Positions 43,907 through 57,857 of a stretch of DNA of 64,000 nt are shown here, one piece after another. The stretch lies in the NCBI GenBank assembly GCA_947561715.1, contig OX387201.1, forward strand, positions 17,622,001-17,686,000. Reading direction: 5' to 3'. Positions within the stretch are counted from its first letter, which is position 1, and every line of letters begins with the position of its first letter. Below the pieces are notes generated by a model, which ran no database searches, was not told the origin of the DNA, and was given only the letters and a program-made list of their open reading frames with translations. Both the position numbers and the translations under genes were made by a program. The stretch is from Ascidia mentula (lineage: Eukaryota; Chordata; Ascidiacea; Phlebobranchia; Ascidiidae).

Positions 43907-44916
43907 TTATTCCTTGTTCCACTTCCATGCTGGAAGCTTATCATGCCGAGGTATTTTTTTGAAACTGCCGTACAAACATTCTGCTCCATCCATTGTCACA
44001 GTTTCACCTGCAAATAATAAGTTTCAATAAACATGGAAAAAAACTAAACAAATGTGTTTGCATCAATTACCAGTGAACAAATCACAAGATTAAGGCATTA
44101 AGCAAACCAGATCAAACTCATTGTTTAAATTAATTTCACAAAGAAATATTGCTATAACTTATCATAAATTGTGTAACCTGTCATAAATGCAGCAGCAGGT
44201 GATAATGTAAAGCAGACAATAGCCGAAATTTCTTCAGGGGTACCAAGTCTCCATGTAGGTTGTATCTTAACAGCTTCTTCAAACAAGTTAGTTGAATAAT
44301 TAGCTGCAGCTGTGGGTGAATAAATCGTTCCAGGTGCAATAGCATTGATCCTAACTCCTTTATCTGCCCACTCGATGGCCAAAGTTTTGGTCAAATTCTC
44401 AACAGCACTTCTTGCGGCACCGGTGTGGCACATATTCGGCATACCCTTTTTTACATTTGCAGTTATGTTGACAATGGCCCCTCCGTTTTCTCCCATCCAT
44501 TCCTTGTACGCATGTTGACAGCAATGGAAAGTCCCGGTCAGGTTTGTGTCAATAACAGCATTCCAGCCCTTTGTCCTAATATTTTCAGCTGGACTTGGAA
44601 ACTGCCCACCTCCATTATTAACTAAAAAGTCAATTTTTCCATGCTTCTTCACAACATGTTGCATGAGATTTTGAACTTGCTCTTCTTGGCGAATGTTGCA
44701 AGGTAAACTTGATACATCACCAATAACTTTTGTGTTTTTATTCATTTTATCGGCTGCATCCAGTAATTTTTCTTCATTTCTTGATGCAATGACTACATCA
44801 CATCCTAAATGGGCCAATTCCTGTGTAATTGCAGCACCAATTCCTGTTGCCCCACCCGTTACAATTGCAACTTTGCCAGCAAACAGGTTTGGCTTAAAAA
44901 CACTGGCAATATTCAT
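43907..44916 (-). CDS. PECR: PECR-like short-chain dehydrogenase A
   Basis: It resembles peroxisomal trans-2-enoyl-CoA reductase, an NADPH enzyme of fatty-acid elongation. There are two exons, 44178-44916 (739 nt) and 43907-44007 (101 nt), giving 279 aa. Motifs are TGGATGIG (about 20-27) for the dinucleotide, NNGGG with the PECR-type [16 protein letters not shown] DTNLTGTFHCCQ, and GVRINAIAPGTIYSPTAA. In vertebrate PECR the stretch before LTK reads YNLTK, whereas here it is ENLTK. The C-terminus is WNKE, so it lacks a type-1 peroxisomal signal, unlike its neighbours. An in-frame upstream ATG exists, but the start at 44916 aligns with the MxIxSxF start of paralogs B and C. It is the most diverged of the three. 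Confidence 0.88.
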
Positions 44917-45157
44917 TTTCACTATTTTTAATCTGCAAATTAAAAATAAAATATCTTTCGTAATTTGCATAGCAATACAGTACACAAACATTTATTGATT
45001 GCTGTTATTTTTTGTTAATCACACCAATTAACATTTTGTTGAGGACTTGAAATGTGAATAAATCAGTAAACACAGCACAGCTATTAGAAAGTCATATCAA
45101 ATATACATGATATTTAAAATTTATCGTCACTTCTTTTTAACTTATTTTAACACTTAA

Positions 45158-46245
45158 TTAAAGTTTGTTCCATTTCCATGGTGGGAGTTTGTCATGTTTG
45201 GGTATTTCAAACAGGCATTTGTATAAACTTTGAGCCCCATCCATCTTCACAGTTTCTCCTGTGCAAAAAAAAAGAGTTAAAAGTAAGTTTGCAAATACCA
45301 AAAAAATGTAATGTGTAACATAATTTACCAACTTCTCAAACTAATTCCATACCATGATACCAGTAATATAAAATATGAGGGAGTACAACAATAAATGGGT
45401 GCAAACCACAGGGTACTTATCACTATGATCAAACAATCTTTGGCAATGCTTTTTTGGAAAGTTTTCCTTTTGGGCCCAGGAAAAATACTTACAAAGTAAA
45501 CCTAACCTGTCATAAAAGCAGCAGCTGGTGAAAGAAGAAAACACACAATTCCAGAAACTTCTTCAGGGCAACCTAAACGGCCAGTAGGTTGCAGTGGTTG
45601 TGCCACATGAAAAACATCAGTTGGATAATTTTTGGCAGCAGTGGAGGAAAATATTGTTCCAGGAGCAACGGAGTTTATTCTGACACCTTTGTCTGCCCAC
45701 TCAAGAGCAAGGGTCTTAGTTAAATTGTCCACAGCAGACCTTGCAGCTCCAGTATGTGCCATGTAGGGAAATCCCCTCCACATGTCAGCAATAATGTTTA
45801 CAATCACTCCACCATGTTCTCCCATGTGCTCACGAAAGGCATGCTTGCAGCACAAAAATGTACCTGTTAAATTTGTTTCTATAACTGCCTTCCAACCTTT
45901 CAGTGATATTTGGTCAGACGGACACATAAACTGTCCGCCACCGTTGTTAACAAGAAAATCAATTTTTCCAAACTGATTAACAACACTTTGCATTAACTTT
46001 ATGACTTGCTCTTCATCACGAATGTTGCACCGTACAGTGGACACAGTTCCGACAACCTTTGGGTTTGCGTTAAACTTTTCTGCTGCCTCCTTTAATCTGT
46101 TTTCATTTCTTGATGCAATGACGACATCACATCCAAGATGAGCAAGTTCCTGTGTAATAACTGCTCCAATACCTGTTGCCCCTCCTGTTACAATTGCCAC
46201 TTTACCAGCAAACAGTCCTTGTTTAAACACACTTTTTATATCCAT
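45158..46245 (-). CDS. PECR: PECR-like short-chain dehydrogenase B
   Basis: Exons 45507-46245 (739 nt) and 45158-45258 (101 nt) encode 279 aa. The start MDIKSVFKQGLFAGK aligns with the paralogs. An upstream in-frame ATG would add about 36 residues without family support. SDR landmarks are [44 protein letters not shown] and [13 protein letters not shown], then [15 protein letters not shown]. The position of the vertebrate YNLTK tyrosine is aspartate. The C-terminus is WNKL, a weak type-1 peroxisomal signal. Its 3' half is the donor of the downstream part of both block 1 fusions, with the breakpoint at 45594. The spacing to PECR-C is only 219 bp. Confidence 0.9.
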
Positions 46246-46463
46246 ATTTAACAACTGTGTTTTTGGATGCAGTCTTTTCCTATGCTGATTTTGTGCAGTT
46301 AAAGTGGTTGTGATTAAAAAAATCAAAAACTTTGTTTTAGTAAAACAGGGCAAGCATTTGAAAATTTAAAAGGCAAATAATTGCACACAAGCAAGAAACA
46401 AAAGGAAATAATGCATAGGCAATCAAATTAAAAACAAGGTCTGTCATTTATATTTGAAGAATA

Positions 46464-47532
<1,069 letters not shown>

Positions 47533-47919
47533 TCATTAACTGAAAACTGTCCTATTAAAAAAGGCACATCATTAACAAATATATAATTGCAAAGAACAAA
47601 TTAATGGAAAGTTCCCTATTGTTTAAATTTAACACAGATCTTTGCAAACTCTCTGCAAAAAAAGTATGCATAAAGAAAACTTGGAATGTATCATAAGCCT
47701 ATTATCAGTTGTTCATTAACATTATTGAACAAATATTTAAACTACATGCCACGACAACTTCCCACTGTTTGATAAAAGTTGAACAAAGCATGACATATGC
47801 CAATTCAAAACCTAAATTCACTTACTTATGAACACAAAACTATAACAAAGACAAAAAAAATAATGATTAATGATTGTATTTCCGGAGTATTGATTTGGGG
47901 ACTATTTTTGCATTTAGCA

Positions 47920-47943
47920 GTCACGTGACAAAAACGTAAACAA
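47920..47943. promoter_or_regulatory. CLEAR-type E-box plus forkhead site, block 2
   Basis: GTCACGTGAC (47920-47929) and GTAAACAA (47936-47943) are preserved between PECR-C and RPP30. Only the spacer has changed (AACG versus AATG) relative to block 1. Confidence 0.5.
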
Positions 47944-48494
47944 GCCAAGCGTGTCAAATGCGTACTTCGGAACACGTGCTGCATTGTTTCATGTTTTGCA
48001 CTCAGTTTAGATGAAAGAAATTAGCGTTGCTTTAAATATGAAATAGTGCTTTTTTAATTTCTGGTACCAGTGCGTTTCACATGTAGACGAATCTGGTTTC
48101 TATGTACAACTTACTGGAAAAGAATTTGGGTCAACTAAACTGAATTTAGTCAGTAAATTTTATTGTGTTACTTGAACAGAAATAAAGTTTTGTATTTGTG
48201 CATTCTATTTACTTACATGCATAAGTTCTAAAGGTTTGTTTTCAGCCATTGTTAATTGCATATATTATGTGCGAACCGTTGATGTTTTGTGTGTATAAAA
48301 AGTATCGGTTGATTTTTGGTGGTGGATTGTTGATAAGTATGGAAAGGCATGACATTTTTTTAACCTTGCTTACATACACAAAAACAAGTAGGCCACTCAT
48401 ATTATGTTTCACAAATCACAGTGTAGCCTACATGTAGATTTGAAGTGTTTAAAAAAAACACGGCACATATATTGGTTGCAAACCTGAAATTGAC

Positions 48495-50242
48495 ATGGCA
48501 AATCTTCCACTACCTGGTCATGGCAAATACTATGATCTCAATGTTCCATGCGAGGAAACAGTGTCTTCTGTGTCTAAGCGATTGAACATGCTTGTATACT
48601 TGGGATATGAAGTGGTTGCCCTTACTCGATTTCTTCCAGCATCAGCCCCAACCAAAGGTTGGATATGGTTGTTTTTATTTTGCAAGACATCCAATTTTTT
48701 CATGAATCATGACAAACATAGGAAGTAATCGTTTGTTGATAATGGCTTCCAACCCCCCAAACGTGTTGATTTAAATAACTGAAGTAATTGTATATTTTGG
48801 CAAAACTTGGTGCAACAATAATGAAATTGTTTGGTTATTCAGGAAAGAAAAAGTTGGTTATCCCAGAACCCCCTTCCAAGATTGAACTCGATGAGAAAGC
48901 GAAGAAAATTTTGCAAGATAAGGATGCCCAACTTATGCAGTATACAAGAATAACTATTGAACTAGCTGAACTTGACGATGTGCGCAAGGTGAGATTCTTT
49001 GTAGCTACAAATGTTATTAACTGTTTATGACTACTAGTAGGTGCTGTGTGTTGAGTAAAATGTGTTTAAACATATACATATGTGTTTTTTTTGTTAGCTG
49101 AGAGCAGAAGAAAAAGTATGTATTTATTTTCCACCTGCCCTTTAAAGTATCACAGAAACAGTGTGTGTAGGTAAGGGAAGTTGTTACATCTGGTGCTTAT
49201 GACCTGATCGCGGTTTTGCCAAAGACAGAGAAACTCTTTCACTCATGTTGCACTGAATATAACATTGACATTATTTGTATTGATGGAACTGAAATTCTTC
49301 CCTACATGCCACGACACAATGCCATCAAATCAGCCATTACAAGGGGTCTCTTTTTTGAGGTACATTCATGAGTTTTTCTGTTTCAATGGATTAATTAGCT
49401 CTGTGTTTCCACTGACTTTTTCCCACATTCATGTTTATGTGGCTCAATGTGATAAACATTTCTCTGCTTAATGTTTATTGTGTTGGGTTTATTTCTTAAA
49501 AAACTACAACATTTTTCTGTGTAGTCTGCAACCAAAGAAATTGCTGAGCTTTAAACAATAATGTGTTTAAGGTGCTACATAGTGCAACAAATCGCACTTT
49601 CATTGTGGCAAGGTTATACAGAGATGTTTTTCATTCAGAAACAAACAAGAAAAGTTTGCATTTTGCTTGATGTAGGGGTTAATTTTTTATGCAAACGATT
49701 CCTTGCAGGTCTGTTATGCACCCATGATCAGAAACACCACAGTTTGTCGTCACACGATCAGCAATGTGATAAAGTTCAAAGAATTCAGCAAAGGCAAAAA
49801 TCACATCATGTCTGGGGCAGCTCAAATACCTATGGAAGTTCGTGGACCGTGAGTGAAATTGTTTTCTTATTGTTGCGCTGTCTCTGATAATATATGTAAA
49901 GCACGTTTTTTTACAATGTTAAGAACAGAACATTAAAACTATTTTTAGATCATTGTGGAACATTTTTGGAATCAATTTTAAGTGTTCACTGAATTTGCCT
50001 TTTTTAGGTATGATGTTGCTAACATCAATACACTTTTCAACATTGCCAAAAACATTTTGGGACACACTGTTTCAAAAAACTGCCGAGCTGCTGTAGTGCA
50101 CGGATTTTCACGTAAAACGGCAAAATGTGCAATTTACGTCAAAAAGTTGGCTGGGAACACAAGCATAAGTGAAGGAAACGAAGACGAAGCAAAAAGACAT
50201 ACTACAGATTCGCCGCCGATAAAAAAGAAAAAAATAACGTAA
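48495..50242 (+). CDS. RPP30: Ribonuclease P/MRP protein subunit p30, block 2 copy
   Basis: Exons 48495-48657, 48843-48988, 49098-49115, 49171-49359, 49709-49848 and 50008-50242 have the same lengths as the block 1 gene and encode 296 aa. I see very few coding changes. The DEEAKK stretch becomes DEKAKK, and in the 18-bp microexon LRAEVK becomes LRAEEK. Splice sites are intact. RPP30 is normally single copy, so two intact copies suggest either a recent duplication or two haplotypes assembled in tandem. Function is as for the first copy: the RNase P/MRP protein that contacts the catalytic RNA in the nucleus. Confidence 0.92.
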
Positions 50243-50629
50243 TATTTTACTGTTCTTTTTTTACTGCTTTTAAGTCAAATAAATATTTTCCCACAATGCT
50301 TTCTTGGGCCTTACTGGTGATCAACTGTTGCTTTGAGACAAAATCTGTTGTATATTTGCGTGGTTGTTTGACACTAAACACTAAATAAAATGTCATGGGC
50401 ATCGATTAAACCATAAACATTATATTGAATCAAGCACCCGTGTAAAGGTGCATTCCTCACAGAGAATCAGCGTCTGTCGCAGGATCGCAACCGATTGTAC
50501 TGAATGTAGGCTATCTTCTGTGTAGATGTCGTTAATGATCGATGTGGTATAACGGTTTGCAACGCTCCCATAAGTTTGTAAAGACACACGAAAATGAAAG
50601 GAAATATTGTAGGGATTTTAGCTCGTCGT

Positions 50630-51042
50630 GATTCGAATATTTTTAATATTGTGTTTTAAACTTGGTCTTTCTACTCTTTTACATTTACACCCGTCTTTCT
50701 GGCGCCTTCACTAGTTATCTCACTTGCGTTACGTCTTTCATCTTGCGCTACTTCTTCGAAGTCCCCTTTGGTGCGTAATCGCAGCAATTATCTCTTTGTT
50801 TCTCTCTCGTCTTTGATGTATCCCTATATATTTGCGACTGTTTCCACAGATAAACAGATCTTGGTTCTCGGTCTAACAGATCGCAATGTGATCACATAGA
50901 TCACGGTTTTCGTCTCACACCGAACTTCGCTCCAAGACCAAAACCATCGGTGTCGGGACCTGCTGCCAACATGGTGTCGAAAGCTTGATGTCGGGTCTTC
51001 GCCCATGCGACCCTTCTATATGTAACGCAATACACGACAACT
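50630..51042 (+). mobile_element. Possible LTR remnant with primer-binding-like site, block 2
   Basis: The layout resembles a retroviral-type LTR end: TATA-like CCTATATATTTG at about 50,822, a polyadenylation-like AGATAAACAG at about 50,847, and an end CCAACA at about 50,971. TGGTGTCGAAAGC follows directly, as a tRNA primer-binding site would. The last 140 bp (about 50,905-51,042) are absent from block 1. The left edge is not identified, and no internal coding sequence remains beside it. Confidence 0.35.
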
Positions 51043-51287
51043 GAATTGTCCACCACCGTGGGGGTAATGATAATAGGACGACATATCGCGGTTTTGTCAT
51101 TTTCTACCCATGTATTTTATACAAATAATCACGATGTATTATTGTTGTTGAATTGAAATAATATTGGATAGTTAATTAAAAAATATGCCAGCATCAATGT
51201 GTTATTATTATAACATATGTAAATAAGCAGACCGATAAATATTTTCTAGAACTACACAACATAAAAACCAAACACAAAAAATCATAG

Positions 51288-51310
51288 GTCACGTGATAAA
51301 AGGTAAACAA
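51288..51310. promoter_or_regulatory. CLEAR-type E-box plus forkhead site upstream of CREG, block 2
   Basis: GTCACGTGAT (51288-51297) and GTAAACAA (51303-51310) are identical in order and spacing to the block 1 site at 6377-6399. They lie 233 bp upstream of the CREG start codon used here. Confidence 0.5.
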
Positions 51311-51520
51311 ACCAAACAAATTGACAAAGCACAGAGCGAGCACATGAAAAAGTCGAAATTTTATTCACAAGACCATTTATTTTCTGGTCAAAGCGACATG
51401 ATATTTGTTTTGAATAAATATACAAACATGATAGCATTATTGTCATTGTACCTAAATGTTTTTGCAGATTGCAGTGCAACATATTAGTACAAGAGCATTT
51501 GGTTACATGAATTGATGAAT

Positions 51521-52138
51521 ATGGATTTTCTGCGTTTTATTTTGTTTTGTGGATATCTGCTTGCTGCAGCCAGTCAGCAAGAAAACCAGAAGTTATTTTT
51601 TAAAAGCGACAGACCACCTCCACATAAAAAGCTTGCTTTAACAGCGAGGTATGTCGTGCATAAATCCAACTGGGGAATTGTTGGAACAATTGCCACCCAC
51701 TTTGGCCGAACTGGAACTCCTTTTACCAACATTTGGTCCATGGCAGATGGTACGAATGACAACAGCACCGGTATCCCATACTTTTACATTATGTCCAGTG
51801 ATGTAAGCATCCAAGACCTAATGAAAAACAACTCAGCTTCACTGACTGTCTCAGAAATTGGCTTGAATTATTGTCATGTTCATAACTACGACCCTGAAGA
51901 CCCACGCTGTGCACGCGTGTCAATTATGGGAAAAATTGTTAACATCACAGACCCTGATGAAAAAAAGTTTGCTCTGCATGCACTATTCACTCGACACCCA
52001 GAAATGGTGGATTGGAGTCAAGCACACCAATTTTATCCTGTACGTATGAATATTGAAATGGTGTGGATGCTGGATTATTTTGGACCAGGTCATATAATCC
52101 CTGTCAAAGACTATTTTGCTGCTAATCCATTAGCATAA
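51521..52138 (+). CDS. CREG1: CREG-like secreted/lysosomal glycoprotein, block 2 copy
   Basis: This single-exon gene of 205 aa is nearly identical to the block 1 copy. Visible changes include TITTHF to TIATHF, IMPSDV to IMSSDV and NIEVVW to NIEMVW. The signal peptide (MDFLRFILFCGYLLAAAS), the FMN-split-barrel-like CREG core and the glycosylation sequons are kept. An ATG two codons upstream (51515) is in frame here, where block 1 has ATA, so the start may be slightly longer. I kept 51521 to match the signal peptide. A conserved 3' flank of about 500 bp leads into the gypsy relic. Confidence 0.92.
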   Translation: MDFLRFILFCGYLLAAASQQENQKLFFKSDRPPPHKKLALTARYVVHKSNWGIVGTIATHFGRTGTPFTNIWSMADGTNDNSTGIPYFYIMSSDVSIQDLMKNNSASLTVSEIGLNYCHVHNYDPEDPRCARVSIMGKIVNITDPDEKKFALHALFTRHPEMVDWSQAHQFYPVRMNIEMVWMLDYFGPGHIIPVKDYFAANPLA

Positions 52139-52639
52139 CCAGCAAAATTGATATTATTTTTGTTAAAAATCATTTTATCATCCTAGATATAAAACTATTT
52201 TTTTGCCAGTAAAATTTTCCTTTTTATTATTGTGTTGATGTTTTGTCATGTTATTGACTGTGAAAAGTATTGTACATGACTACCCATGTTGTTTACATGT
52301 GGGATATTTTATTCCACATATATATCTGCTGCTTACCTGTAAAATATTTTCCTCGAACCAAATTCAAAGAATAATATGAGGCATAATAGCTTGATGCAAA
52401 AGCTCAAAAACAATTTAATGACAAAAAATTTCATTGGACCTGACGTTGAAAACAAATAACAGCAAATGTTGTTATGTATTATGTGGTGTCTTATCTCTAT
52501 GTACATTTCCAACACCTCAATGCTGCCAGTTGAAGGTGAATGTTTTGTTCTGGGATTGTATGAATTTACAAATGTTATTTTGTGATTGTGTTACGCTGTG
52601 TCTACATTTCAACAATTCATGCACCTGGGTCTGAACGGC

Positions 52640-54060
52640 ATAAAATGTGGTGGCGCCTTGGCCTACTTGGATAACATTATCGGATAATTTTGACCTACGT
52701 TTGCCGTGCTTGTCCGATGTATAAGAAGTGGGGTTAAGCTGAAACCATCTAAATAGGTCGAGTTTTGAACGCAAGTTGACTTCCTTGGACATATCTTATC
52801 GAAAAGCGGCGTAAGTTGTGACCCAAACGAAGTATAGACCGTGTCTCAATGGCCACCGCCACGAACTAAAAGACGCTTTCCAATTTCTCGGCTTGACGTC
52901 AAATTCCCGCAAATATATACAGAATTATGGGCATATCGCTGCCCCTCTTCACCGACTTACAGAAAAAGTAAAGTATTGGATAAAAGTTGTCAGAATGTTT
53001 TTGGTGATTCCAGAGAGCGTTTAACTTCGGCGCCCATTTTACAATACCCAGATTTCGTACACAGCCGTTTGTGGTCGATACAGATCCTTCCGATATCGCT
53101 GTAGGATGTCTTTTGTCGCAGAACGTGGACGGTGAGGAGAGGGCAGTTAACTACGGGAGTTTCAACGAGGAGAAAAAAGTTGCTTACGGTAATACTTAAG
53201 ACCAAACTGTATCGAAGCCATCATCTAAGTCGAAGGTTTTTTCTGCGAACAGATCATTGTTTCCCTCGTTGGTTATGACAGTCGAAGGAACATTACGGAC
53301 AGTGCGCACGTTTGGTTGAATATTTTCCGCGTTTGACTACGACATTCAACATAGACCGGGAAAAAATATCGAAACGCCGATGGGCTGCCGCGTGTACACG
53401 ACAGAGGTGCAAACCCCAACTGCCCATACAAAACGTCAGAAGCGGTCATGGTACAGGTGGTGGACCTTGATACAGCCCGTGTATACAGTCTATGAGGACA
53501 TATTACGGCTGACCAAGAATAGGATAATGACCTCTCCATTGTACTGGATTGGTTGGAAAAGGTATGCGTTCCAAATGCAAGGCATAATACGTTGTCACGC
53601 CCCTTTAACTCGACACTGGTGATCGCTCTTCCCTAGACTGAGGAAAGATTTTCTACATGGAAACTGATTTGGGGGTTGATGTCGTACTGAAAGTAATTCT
53701 TCCTCTAAGTTAAGGACAATAGGTAATGGTTGCACTACAGGATGACGCGCTCGGAGGTTGGCATCATAGATATTGTGAAGACTCGGAAGTCGCCGAAAGG
53801 TACAACTGGCACAGGAGGATCTAAGACGTAGAGCAGATTTGCCGGGCATATATCTAATGTCAATGTCAAAATAAACTGCATAAAAACAAAGGCACCATTG
53901 ATCCACCCGATGCAGCATGTTGAGGTTGATGTGGTTTGTCCTCAACCACTCACGCGATCCGGATATCAGTTTATTTTGGTTGCATGCGGTATATTTACCT
54001 TACTACTTTTATTTCGTTCGTGCTTGGCAGATGCGTCAAAAAACGACAAACTAAACAGGT
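52640..54060 (+). mobile_element. Degenerate Ty3/gypsy pol, block 2
   Basis: This is the counterpart of the block 1 relic at 7,730-9,120, with the same order of broken reverse transcriptase, RNase H and integrase fragments. It has further small indels, for example a missing segment near 52,972. It carries no intact frame. Confidence 0.72.
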
Positions 54061-54936
54061 ATTGCTGAAATTTTCGCCGTTTTCCATTATTGGTGAAATA
54101 ACCAATATAAAGTCGGTTGAAACTTGCTGTCTGAGCTATCCCCCGTTACATCCGATGTTACCCCTGTACCGGTATTCGGTGTTACGCCGGTTCTAATTAC
54201 AACAAAAGAGAAAAGAGAAATTAGTAACGGACGAAAAATAGCTGATTATAAATTTAATTGACTTAGTTTAAGATCAAGATCTACTTACGGAAGTTCACTG
54301 AAACTAAAATCGTGAAATTAAATATTGGTGGCGTTTTATAGGTATAAACAGAAACAAACCTAACAGATCTACCAGGTCGTGCACCCACGTTAATATTGTT
54401 TTAACCCATAAAGCAAACAACAAACGTTAGACATGTGTGTTGTTTATTAACTCTGATTAAGACGACAAACGTGGCGTCCCGTCCTGTTTTGATGTTAAGA
54501 AGAAATGACTCCGTCAATCCACACACGCACGTCGGCTATTCTGTGCAAATAATTTTTTTTAGTAAGCTATCAAAGGTTAGGATTTCGACTCCAACTTGGG
54601 ACTTGGAGTACCTAGTTGTAGACATTCAAGTTATCACATGAATCTCGACCGTACGACACAACCCCATGAAGGAAGAGCTGATTTCCTTGATTGGGACGGC
54701 GGCAAACAAGACCGCCTCCAAAGTCGCCCTTTGAATAAAACGATTTTGTTTAAAACTGCACAAAAATTTTACTTTTTGCCACTGGGAATTTTGTTGACGT
54801 CACGTAGACGAAACTCATTATCTTTAAAAGTTGGTTGCCACTGGTTTCGTTACCTGAATTGACAATTTCGTACATCACTAGTTTTTCCTCGACATGTTTT
54901 CACTAGATCATTTTAATGCATATTATAAATACTTAC

Positions 54937-55647
54937 AACGCAAAGGCCTTCCCTAGCAATGCCTTCAGCACAAAACTTTGGGTCTCCTGCAGACACGCGA
55001 AAACTTCTCCACGATGCATTTAACGAAGAGCAATTTGTGATCGGAACGATGTCAGAGGCATGTTGAAGCAATACGTCGGAAAGTGGGCCCCTCACGGCCG
55101 CAACAAAATTATGTCTGTCAAAAACATTTAATATATAGTTTTATGACATAGTTAGATGCTCATTTTTTATATTTAGTTTAAACAATCCTAAACTAAGGAG
55201 ATAAAATATCATTTTGTAGTTTACAATGTCGAAGAAATAGGGCTCATACACGTGGTTCACTGCAAGAGCCGGTGCAGAACTGCATGGCTAATGGTGTGTG
55301 TAAGTTTATACGGAAAGCTATATATATAAACTTGTTCTTCCCCAGCCCGCTACGTAGCAAGTAGTCCCGGCAAAGGAATTGCTATCATCGTCTGTTCTTG
55401 TTCCATCTGACACCAAGTTGACTGGCATCACAAATTGGTTAAACGTAGCTTTTCTCGACAGCTGTCAAATAAACAGTTCACGCAGCCCCAAGTAATGCAC
55501 TTTCTTTTGATTGCATTTCGTAATGTTTTGCGCTTTGCTGTTGTTCAGTTTTGCAAGAGGATCCACATTTATTGCAATATCAATGTTCTTTCGCAAACAA
55601 GCTGCTTGTAGTTGAATAATAAACAGTCCGGCTTGTATTTGCGTACC
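54937..55647 (-). pseudogene. S1 serine protease relic, block 2 (extra nonsense)
   Basis: This copy has the same two exon-like stretches as 9996-10706. The FIRQLSR segment now reads FI-stop-QLSR because CGA has become TGA (plus-strand positions 55465-55467). The GWG and LSDVLLQ blocks remain. With no catalytic histidine or GDSGGP segment in sight, it is a decayed fragment. Confidence 0.6.
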
Positions 55648-55927
55648 CTGTAAATCATACTCATGATTTATATAAATACAAATCTTTAAGGATTTTATAC
55701 AAAACAATAACATCGAGATAATAAATGTAACAGAAAAAATTACTTCGGGCTCTGGCGCATTCCAAAATACCAAAGAATAAAACCAACACAACCCAAACAC
55801 AATTCATTATACTATTCTTCAGTAACCAAAAGTAACGCAACCGAAAATAACTTGAAATTGTTTCTTCTGATACCCATACAACTGTTCAACCTAGTACGCG
55901 AATACAAACATAACTCTATAGTCTCAT

Positions 55928-56228
55928 TGCAGGATATCTGAGGGACAATTATGCAGGATGCTTCATCCCTACAGTATTATCTCCTGTTGATTCATGCATT
56001 GTTTGTCAAATACAGCTTCAAGCTCGTTGAAAACGCGAGCTAATGCACTTATGTATTAACATTATTGTATTGTTGTGGTTTAATACACTACATAAACGGA
56101 ACGGAACAGCGGTGCACACTAACGTAGGTTACAACAGAATGTCCTTGGCGGCACAGAAGATAACTTATGTAGGAGGTGGTCACGTGACACTACCACGTTG
56201 TACAAGCACTAATGCGAAACACACTACA
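55928..56228 (-). mobile_element. 3' LTR of the minus-strand gypsy element with polypurine tract
   Basis: On the minus strand a polypurine tract AAAGGGGGA abuts TGTAGTGTG at 56228. A 301-bp segment follows and ends CCTGCA at 55928, which gives the TG...CA ends of an LTR. It lies directly downstream of the integrase tail of the same element. Block 1 lacks it: 55,921-56,398 is absent there, with a clean join at 10,980. The 5' LTR was not found. Confidence 0.55.
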
Positions 56229-56279
56229 TCCCCCTTTACTGAAAATGCAAAATCGGAATTACAAGTCTAGACAAACGGG

Positions 56280-57710
56280 TGGTTTTACCAACCGACCGGA
56301 ACGCGTACGCAGTTCACGTTGTTCTGGAATCGGTCGTATGTGTCGACAATTACGTCGCAATGACCGGTTTGGGGTATCGACGATGTAAGAGCGTGGAAGT
56401 GAGGTTTAAGAACGTACAATGCCTCCCTCTCCACCGATCCAAGCGTACGTTTCCGGGGAAAGTTCAGGTAGAAGCCGTACCCGTTGTCGCTTGTCGTAAT
56501 TTTGCTTGATTTCGAGATCTTTAGCTCTGAAACTGGATAAATAAGACCAGTTATGGACAAGGGACGACGTCCAACACGGAATTGTCGCCTTCAATCGTCT
56601 TCCCATCAACAACTCCGCTGGGCTGTATACGGAAGCCAGCTTTGTAGTACGGTGAGAAAGTAACGCCAAATAGGAGCTTCGGCTTTGCTTAGTGGACTTT
56701 TGACCCTCTTTACAGCCCTTTCCGCTTCTCCATTGCTTTGTGGATACCGTGGGCTGCTGGTCTGGTGAATGAAGCCATATTCGTTGGCGAAACACTGAAA
56801 AATACATAGGAATTGTATTGCGGGCCGTTATCCGACATCACTACGTCTGAAATCCCATGGCGGGAAAAATAGACTTCAAGTGACTGATAATGTCCGATGA
56901 GCTCGTGGCATGAGCGAGTAGGAACATCTCAATGAACCTCGTATAGTAATCTACGACCAATAGATACATTTTACCTTGGAAATGCAGCAAATCTGTTCCT
57001 ACCTTTTCCCATGGTCTACTGGGCAGAAGAAAAGGAATCATTGGTTCTGCTGGCATATTTGTATTCCTCTGACACTTAATGCAGCTGGAAACAAATTGAT
57101 TAATGTCGTTGGTAATACCTGGCCACCAGACGGAACCTTTGGATCTCCGTCCACACTTCTCCATCCCCTGATGTCCAACATGTATACTGCGTAAAATTTC
57201 ATTTCGCAGAACTTCAGTAATGACAGGTCTGGAGCCTTTTGACAAACAATCTGTCAACAACAGTTATATCGTGGCGCAGTTGAAAATATGGTTGCAGCGA
57301 ATCGAAATCGACTCGTTTAGGCCAACCGCCTTTAGTAAGTTGAAAAATTTTTGGCTTTATACGTCACACTTCGTTGTGATTTGCTGTATCCGTGTTTGAG
57401 ATGCGGGAATGTTAGCAATTACCGCAACAACGTTTTCTTCAATCTCATGTTGCAAAGTAACTTCAATTGCAGAGAGCTACTTTGGAGAAGGCGATCTAGA
57501 GAGTACATCAGCAGCATGTAAAGAATTACCAGGTACATGAACTTTTCGCACGACCAAGCTACTGCCAAAGATTCTTTCTCAATTTGAGCGTATACCTCTG
57601 TTCTGTTTTCGTTAATGCTCGTGATGCGTAGACCGTTTCTTCGCTGTAATAAAACAGCCCCGAGTCCATACGATGATGAATCAGCAGAAACGAGTGTTTA
57701 AGGTTCTATA
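56280..57710 (-). mobile_element. Degenerate Ty3/gypsy pol, minus strand, block 2
   Basis: This copy is more complete than the block 1 one. The RNase H region (SADSSSYGLGAVLLQ and AQIEKESLAVVW) lies at about 57,690-57,560. The integrase zinc finger (HVGHQGMEKC, then FVSSCIKCQRN) and core start lie at about 57,200-56,850, and the integrase tail (KLASVYSPAELLMGRRLK) at about 56,640. A conserved PRKRTLGSVE segment follows at about 56,450. Several stops and shifts remain, so it is inactive. Confidence 0.75.
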
Positions 57711-57857
57711 CATTTACACATATGCGGGCTGTGTTGCTTTTTTTGCCAGAACAATTACTAGTGTTTGGTAACATATGAAGGCCGACTACTATAGGCAAAA
57801 AGATTATTATCTAAATAAAATTGCAATTCTGTTTTCCGCAATATTCGAACTTATTTG

